From Rhizobium bangladeshense (lineage in GTDB: Bacteria; Pseudomonadota; Alphaproteobacteria; Rhizobiales; Rhizobiaceae): DNA of 64,000 nucleotides. The notes under the pieces were generated by a model. That model saw only the letters and a program-made list of their open reading frames with translations. It was not told the DNA's origin and searched no databases. The position numbers and the translations under genes are program-made. Location: positions 41,432 through 105,431 of the forward strand of contig NZ_LYPL01000019.1 in assembly GCF_001662075.1 (NCBI RefSeq), written 5' to 3'. This document shows, piece after piece, positions 59,408 through 64,000 of the stretch (position 1 is its first letter; the number at the start of each line of letters is the position of its first letter).

Positions 59408-61096
59408 ATGCGAAGGCAGAAAATACGATTGGCGCTTGGGACGCGCATTGAATTCTGGGCGGTGTCGAAAGGACAGAGCCCGGCCGAATTCCAATTTCGC
59501 ATTCTGCAGGGTGACCAGCTCTTGTGGGGGGTGAAACGCTTCTCGGAGTTTTCGGAATTTTACAGCTACCATCATCGTGAAGCGGGCGAGGTGGAGTTCG
59601 AATGGGATGAAAGCAGAACAGACTTCACCTGGGCCTATGCTTACAATCCGCGGACAGTCTCAAAGACCGGAATCACTGTTTTGGAATTCGGGGAACACTT
59701 GGTGGAGCGCACCGGACCCGAAATCGACAGCTGGTGTGCAGCCGACCTGCAACGGCCGCGCCTGCACTTCTCGCCAGTCAAAAACTGGATGAATGATCCC
59801 AACGGGTTGTGCAAGGTTGGCGATGTCTGGCATCTGTTCTACCAATTCCATCCGGGCGGCACCGATTGGGGCCCGATGCATTGGGGACATGCAACCAGCC
59901 ACGATCTATGTGCTTGGCTTCATATGCCGGTCTTCTTGCGGCCGGAACAGAACCTCGCCCGCCTCGGTGCGACCGGTGGCGCGTTTTCGGGGAGCGCCTT
60001 CAAGGATCGGGAAGGAAAGATAAAGTTCTATTATACGGAGCGCTTGCCCGCCTACGATCTCTTCGCGGATTATCGCGAAGTCCAGAAGATCGCCGAACCA
60101 GGCCGCAACCTCATCAACGCCGAGCGGATCGCGACCGTGCTGGAGATCCGTCCGGAAGGCGTGAAGCATGATTTCCGAGATCCCAAAGTCTGGTGGAACG
60201 ACGCAGCCAATGCCTATCGGATGATCCTTGGCGCATCAATTTATGGCGATCCGGCGGTGCTGCTTTATGGCTCCGACGATGGACTCGAATGGCAATATCT
60301 GGGGCTGCTTTACCGCGCGCCCGTCAATTTCCGGGAAGAAGGCGCCCGCGCCGTGGAATGCCCCGACTTCTTTCGGCTGGAGGACAAGTGGGTTTTGGTG
60401 ATGGGCTTTGTGGGCCATATCGAACCAACGACACGGCGCCACAATCTCCTCTACGCCCTGATCGGCGAGTTTGTCGACGATCGCTTTGTGCCTGATACGC
60501 CCGAGCTGCAACTGCTGGATTTCGGGACTGACTATTACGCGATGCAGAGTTTCGAAGCCGAAGGGCGGCAAATTGCCTTTGCATGGCTTTTCAACTGGGA
60601 ATACCGCAAGCCAGAGGGTTCAGCCTATTCCGGCGAAATGTCCTTGCCCCGCGTTCTAAGTCTTAGTGAAGACAAGAGGAAGATATGCATGCTGCCGGCG
60701 ATCGAGGTCGACGAGCACCAAGTCGCTATCCCCCTCGCCGCGGACCAAAGCGGCGGTTACTCACTGCCCGGCGGTCCGATCGAGATTCGGCTTTCCGGAT
60801 CGCTGCAGGGCAGCAAGCTTGTCGCGACCGAGGGCGGCGAACTTGCTTTCGAGGTGGGCGTCGTCGATGGCATCGTTTCGATCCGGCTCGCCCAGGACGA
60901 TGGCTCGATACGATACGTGGCGGAGCTTGCGGGCGGGGAGGACCTGCGTCTGTTCCATGACTGCGGAATTATCGAGATTTTCGCCGACGGGGGAGCGGTT
61001 TGCGGAACCCGCCGCGGCTACGTGAATATAGACCCCGATCGACTGGAAATCTCATCCTCTGCGTTGGCGGAGGTGTTTGAAAGGTACTCGAAATGA
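59408..61096 (+). CDS. GH32 beta-fructofuranosidase/inulinase-type glycoside hydrolase
   Basis: A 562-residue enzyme from ATG 59408 with CAGGAGGAAC upstream. After an N-terminal domain of about 110 residues comes the GH32 five-bladed propeller: WMNDPNG (127-133, nucleophile D130), FRDPK (256-260, transition-state Asp) and ECPDFF (317 on, acid/base E317). The C-terminal beta-sandwich begins near residue 430 (IPLAADQSGGYSL) and ends FADGGAVCGTRRGYV. No signal peptide is present. It would cleave the inulobiose or levanbiose released by the GH91 enzyme to fructose. The extra N-terminal domain is unusual for short GH32 enzymes. Confidence 0.87.
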   Translation: MRRQKIRLALGTRIEFWAVSKGQSPAEFQFRILQGDQLLWGVKRFSEFSEFYSYHHREAGEVEFEWDESRTDFTWAYAYNPRTVSKTGITVLEFGEHLVERTGPEIDSWCAADLQRPRLHFSPVKNWMNDPNGLCKVGDVWHLFYQFHPGGTDWGPMHWGHATSHDLCAWLHMPVFLRPEQNLARLGATGGAFSGSAFKDREGKIKFYYTERLPAYDLFADYREVQKIAEPGRNLINAERIATVLEIRPEGVKHDFRDPKVWWNDAANAYRMILGASIYGDPAVLLYGSDDGLEWQYLGLLYRAPVNFREEGARAVECPDFFRLEDKWVLVMGFVGHIEPTTRRHNLLYALIGEFVDDRFVPDTPELQLLDFGTDYYAMQSFEAEGRQIAFAWLFNWEYRKPEGSAYSGEMSLPRVLSLSEDKRKICMLPAIEVDEHQVAIPLAADQSGGYSLPGGPIEIRLSGSLQGSKLVATEGGELAFEVGVVDGIVSIRLAQDDGSIRYVAELAGGEDLRLFHDCGIIEIFADGGAVCGTRRGYVNIDPDRLEISSSALAEVFERYSK

Positions 61097-61099
61097 TTC

Positions 61100-61255
61100 G
61101 CTGCTGACCTGCGGGAAACCTACAGCTGGCTTGCGCGACAAGCGGCGGATAGTCGGCTTGTCATGCTCGACCCCAACATCCGCGCAGATTTCATAAGCGA
61201 TGCCGCGCGTTGTCGCTCAGACGTGCGGACCAAAGCATCACGGGGATCAGGTTAA
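61100..61255 (+). pseudogene. Internal fragment of a PfkB-type fructokinase gene
   Basis: A 51-codon frame follows the GH32 gene directly (AADLRETYSWLARQAAD, then RLVMLDPNIRADFISDAARC). MLDPNIR with the following Asp/Phe is characteristic of fructokinase-type PfkB proteins, in the middle of the domain. No start codon, N-terminal substrate site or C-terminal GAGD catalytic motif remains. It would once have supplied the fructose-phosphorylating step of this operon. The rest of the gap to 61310 holds nothing recognisable. Confidence 0.68.
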
Positions 61256-61310
61256 TGGTAGGATCGGCACTTCTGCCATGCCAAGGCAGCTTAACCGTGC
61301 AATCAGATCC

Positions 61311-62096
61311 TCAATACTCTGCCGGCACCGCATATACTTCTGCAGACGGATCCGCAAGGAATGAGCGCACCGTCGGCGGCAGGTGGCGCGATGAAAGCGG
61401 CAGAGGTCCACATCGCAAGAGAAGTTCACGCAGGTCCGGCTCGGCGCCGACATGTCGCCAGATCATCCGTGAGGCATAGGGCAGGTTTTCCCTTCGCCAG
61501 GAAATCCCCATTGTCGTTCCGCGCAAATAGACACGCTGGTACTCGTCGAATGGCAGGAGGATCGTTTGTGACAACATGGAATTAGGGCCGACGACGCGCT
61601 CCGTAATGAATATGCGGTTTCGATAGAACGCCGCCAAACCCACATACTTCGAAAACTGCTGGATGCCGTTTCCCGGGTCCCGCAGACGCTCCATTGATTT
61701 GACATGCACCAGCCCGCCCTGCTCCATAAGGCGGCTGCACGAACAGACAACCATTCCAGGCCAGGACGGCGAGCGATGATAGGTTTGGAAATAGCCGATA
61801 TGGCGCCGGAGCGCGGTCAGATCTCCGGGGAACGCCTTTAAGAGTTCGGAATTTTGATTAAGGCCTAGGGTTGGTTTGCGAAGGCGCTCGCGAAAGAGCC
61901 TGGGAGCGAGACTAAAGTCGGCTGCGTCGAGATCGAAATACTTGGCGATGCGCGCCAGATTATGAGCAGAGGGTCTCGTCTGGCCGTTGATGTATCGATT
62001 GAATTGTTGCCGGTTAATATCGATCGCACGGCACAGATGCGAAATAGAACGCTGCGTGGCACAGGCAGCCTTGAGGTTGTCGGCCAGGTGAGGCAT
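61311..62096 (-). CDS. Helix-turn-helix (XRE-like) transcriptional regulator
   Basis: A 261-residue protein. An N-terminal Cro/CI-like HTH is visible at about 5-60 (LKAACATQRSISHLCRAIDINRQQFNRYINGQTRPSAHNLARIAKYF). The remainder (about 100-261) has no known motif: LRRHIGYFQTYHRSPSWPGMVVCSCSRL, FITERVVGPNSMLSQTILLPFDEYQRVY. Similar two-part regulators occur widely in rhizobia with an unknown ligand domain. It is divergent from the binding-protein gene at 62219 and is its likely regulator. Confidence 0.82.
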   Translation of the reverse strand: MPHLADNLKAACATQRSISHLCRAIDINRQQFNRYINGQTRPSAHNLARIAKYFDLDAADFSLAPRLFRERLRKPTLGLNQNSELLKAFPGDLTALRRHIGYFQTYHRSPSWPGMVVCSCSRLMEQGGLVHVKSMERLRDPGNGIQQFSKYVGLAAFYRNRIFITERVVGPNSMLSQTILLPFDEYQRVYLRGTTMGISWRRENLPYASRMIWRHVGAEPDLRELLLRCGPLPLSSRHLPPTVRSFLADPSAEVYAVPAEY

Positions 62097-62218
62097 CGGC
62101 AGCTCCGTCTTGATACCGGATAGCGTAAACTCGCTTAAAAATGCGTCAAGCCGCGAAATTGCGTGAGCCTGCCCGACCTCTAGGTTCCTTCTTACAAAAC
62201 TGAAAAGAGGGAACTGAC

Positions 62219-63799
62219 ATGACGCATCAAAAGGATCATTCTTTGCAGCTGAAAATCGACCGCCGCCACTTCCTCGGCGGCGCAGTCGCGCTGGGCGCTT
62301 TGCCGGCCCTCACTTCCGGTCTTCTGATGCCGCGCGATGCCCGCGCGCAGGAAGCGAAGCGCGGTGGTCATCTGAAACTCGGCCTCAAGGGCGGCGCCAC
62401 CAGCGATGCGCTCGACCCCGCCACATACAGCGCTTCTGTCTTGTTCGTCATTGGCCGCCTTTGGGGCGATACGCTGGTCGAATCCGACCCCAAGACGGGT
62501 GCGCCCCTGCCGTCACTGGCGACTTCCTGGACGCCATCCGCGGACGCATCCGTCTGGACTTTCAAGATCAGGAACGACGTGCAGTTTCACGACGGCAGCA
62601 AGATGACCGTCGCCGACATCGTCGCGACACTGCAGCGCCATGCGGACAAGAAGTCGCAGTCCGGTGCACTCGGCCTGATGGCCTCGATCACCGGTATCGA
62701 AGAAAGGGCGGGCGAGCTTGTCCTGACGCTTTCGGAAGGCAATGCGGATCTGCCTCTCCTTCTCACCGACTATCATCTGATCATCCAACCCAAGGGTGGC
62801 GTCGGCAAGCCTGCAGCCGCCATCGGCACCGGTCCCTACATCCTAAAGAACTTTGAACCCGGCGTTCGTGCTTCCTTTGAGAAGAACCCTGGGGATTGGC
62901 GCTCCGACCGAGGCTTTGTCGACAGCGTTGAAATCCTCGTCATCAACGACAACACCGCTCGCATTGCGGCGCTCGCCTCCGGCCAGGTCCATTTCGTCAA
63001 CAATGTCGACCCCAAAACCGTCCCGATGCTGCAGCGGGCACCGACTGTCGATATCGTGCGGAACGCCGGCAAGGGTTTTTACTGCTTCCTGATGCATTGC
63101 GACGCGGCACCCTACGACAACAACGATCTTCGCCTTGCGCTGAAATATGCCATCGACCGCCAGTCGATCCTGGACAAGGTGCTGGGCGGCTACGGAACGA
63201 TCGGCAACGACTATCCAGTCAATTCTAATTACGCCCTTGCCCCGACCGACATCGAGCAGCGGCCGTATGATCCGGACAAGGCCGCCTTCCACTTCAAGAA
63301 ATCGGGGCTCGACCGTCCCGTTCAGTTGCTCACCTCCGATGCAGCCTTTCCAGGCGCCGTGGATGCGGCGATCCTATTCCAGCAAAGCGCGCGCAAGGCA
63401 GGCATCACGATCGACGTCAAGCGCGAGCCGGAAGACGGCTATTGGACCAACGTCTGGAACAAGCAGCCCTTCTGCGCCTCCTTCTGGGGCGGCCGCCCGA
63501 CACAGGATTCGCGCTATTCCACCTCCTACCTTTCGACCGCGGAATGGAACGACACGCGTTTCAAGCGCCCTGACTTCGACAAGGTGGTGCTGCAGGCAAG
63601 GTCCGAGCTCGATGAGACCAAGCGAAGGGTACTTTATCGGCAATTGGCGCTGATGGTGCGAGACGATGGTGGTCTGATCCTGCCCGTCTTCAACGACTAC
63701 ATCATGGCTTCTTCGAAAACGCTGAAGGGATATGTGGACGACATCGGAAACGATATGTCGAACGGATACATCGGCAGCCGCGTATGGTTTAGTTCCTAA
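62219..63799 (+). CDS. ABC substrate-binding protein, oligopeptide/nickel type (SBP family 5)
   Basis: A 526-residue family 5 binding protein. The signal is of twin-arginine type (DRRHFLGGAVALGALPAL) with cleavage near DARAQ. The mature domain has the usual blocks: GHLKLGLKGGATSDALDPATYS, PSLATSWTPSADASVWTFKIRNDVQFHDG, LRLALKYAIDRQSILDKVLGGYG and a C-terminal QLALMVRDDGGLILPVFNDYIM. Ligands of the family are peptides, opines, sugars or metal complexes. A hydrolase of the CocE/NonD type starts 12 bases later, so a peptide- or ester-like ligand is possible. No permease gene is visible in the window. Confidence 0.88.
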   Translation: MTHQKDHSLQLKIDRRHFLGGAVALGALPALTSGLLMPRDARAQEAKRGGHLKLGLKGGATSDALDPATYSASVLFVIGRLWGDTLVESDPKTGAPLPSLATSWTPSADASVWTFKIRNDVQFHDGSKMTVADIVATLQRHADKKSQSGALGLMASITGIEERAGELVLTLSEGNADLPLLLTDYHLIIQPKGGVGKPAAAIGTGPYILKNFEPGVRASFEKNPGDWRSDRGFVDSVEILVINDNTARIAALASGQVHFVNNVDPKTVPMLQRAPTVDIVRNAGKGFYCFLMHCDAAPYDNNDLRLALKYAIDRQSILDKVLGGYGTIGNDYPVNSNYALAPTDIEQRPYDPDKAAFHFKKSGLDRPVQLLTSDAAFPGAVDAAILFQQSARKAGITIDVKREPEDGYWTNVWNKQPFCASFWGGRPTQDSRYSTSYLSTAEWNDTRFKRPDFDKVVLQARSELDETKRRVLYRQLALMVRDDGGLILPVFNDYIMASSKTLKGYVDDIGNDMSNGYIGSRVWFSS

Positions 63800-63810
63800 C
63801 TCCGCGATAT

Positions 63811-64000
63811 ATGAGCATGACGTCGCGCGGCTTTACCACCATCGAGAATGAATGGATCACGCTGAAGGATGGAACGCGGCTTGCCGCGCGCATCTGGATG
63901 CCCGAGGGCGCCGATCAGGATCCCGTTCCCGCCGTCTTCGAATTCCTGCCCTATCGCAAACGCGACGGCACCAGTCCTCGCGATGAGTCGACCTACCCGG
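63811..64000 (+). CDS. CocE/NonD-family hydrolase (5' part)
   Basis: The first 63 residues of a gene that runs past the window end. The start MSMTSRGFTTIENEWITLKDGTRLAARIWMP and the following VPAVFEFLPYRKRDGTSPRDE match the N-terminus of CocE/NonD (X-Pro dipeptidyl-peptidase-like, peptidase S15) hydrolases. These are alpha/beta serine hydrolases acting on amides or esters. The catalytic Ser lies beyond the end. It follows the binding protein by 11 bases, so the two are probably co-transcribed. Confidence 0.8.
   Translation, partial: MSMTSRGFTTIENEWITLKDGTRLAARIWMPEGADQDPVPAVFEFLPYRKRDGTSPRDESTYP

Noticed and set aside
1..64000. Search by eye for CRISPR arrays, tRNA genes, intact insertion sequences and phage genes
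   Set aside because: No regularly spaced direct repeats, cloverleaf-like sequence, transposase or phage structural gene was seen; a model-based scan was not possible.

Overview
The window looks like DNA from a rhizobial alphaproteobacterium (Rhizobium or a close relative). Pointers are a Tad pilus segment, many ABC importers with Tat or Sec signal peptides, and a biuret hydrolase whose active-site numbering fits the Rhizobium enzyme. No rRNA, tRNA, CRISPR array, intact insertion sequence or replication origin was seen. Both ends cut through genes.

Layout. 1-4.0 kb: end of a Tad pilus cluster (TadB end, TadC, an AAA+ ATPase, a membrane coiled-coil protein, a TPR lipoprotein). 4.2-7.1 kb: a membrane protein and an NfeD protease/slipin pair. 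7.1-13.3 kb: three short-chain dehydrogenases, each divergent from its own LysR or TetR regulator, a tautomerase, and a decayed monooxygenase. 13.3-19.5 kb: BCCT transporter, DUF2269 protein, SDR-DoxX fusion, Tat-exported ferritin-like protein and ECF sigma factor. 19.7-20.05 kb: sugar kinase remnant.

20.1-47.1 kb is a nitrogen-scavenging island. A sigma-54 promoter, guanidine-I riboswitch and intrinsic terminator precede an ABC importer, two carboxyguanidine deiminase subunits, a guanidine (urea-type) carboxylase and allophanate hydrolase. Next comes a LysR-controlled set: a creatininase-family hydrolase, a second NitT/TauT-type importer, a cytosine-deaminase-like amidohydrolase, an FAD oxidoreductase and a flavodoxin-fold oxidoreductase, whose substrate is unknown. 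A RidA-like protein and a GntR regulator follow, then a sigma-54 operon with a BMP-type importer, formamidase, biuret hydrolase BiuH, a BiuH paralogue and a cupin. Biuret hydrolysis gives allophanate, so the allophanate hydrolase of the guanidine operon can serve both routes.

47.5-52.2 kb: a large ATPase-LuxR regulator, a glutathione S-transferase and an alpha/beta hydrolase. 52.3-61.3 kb: a LacI-controlled fructan-derived sugar operon (ABC importer, a GH91 protein without signal peptide, GH32, and a fructokinase-like remnant), best read as use of imported difructose anhydride. 61.3-64 kb: an HTH regulator, an oligopeptide-type binding protein and the start of a CocE/NonD hydrolase.
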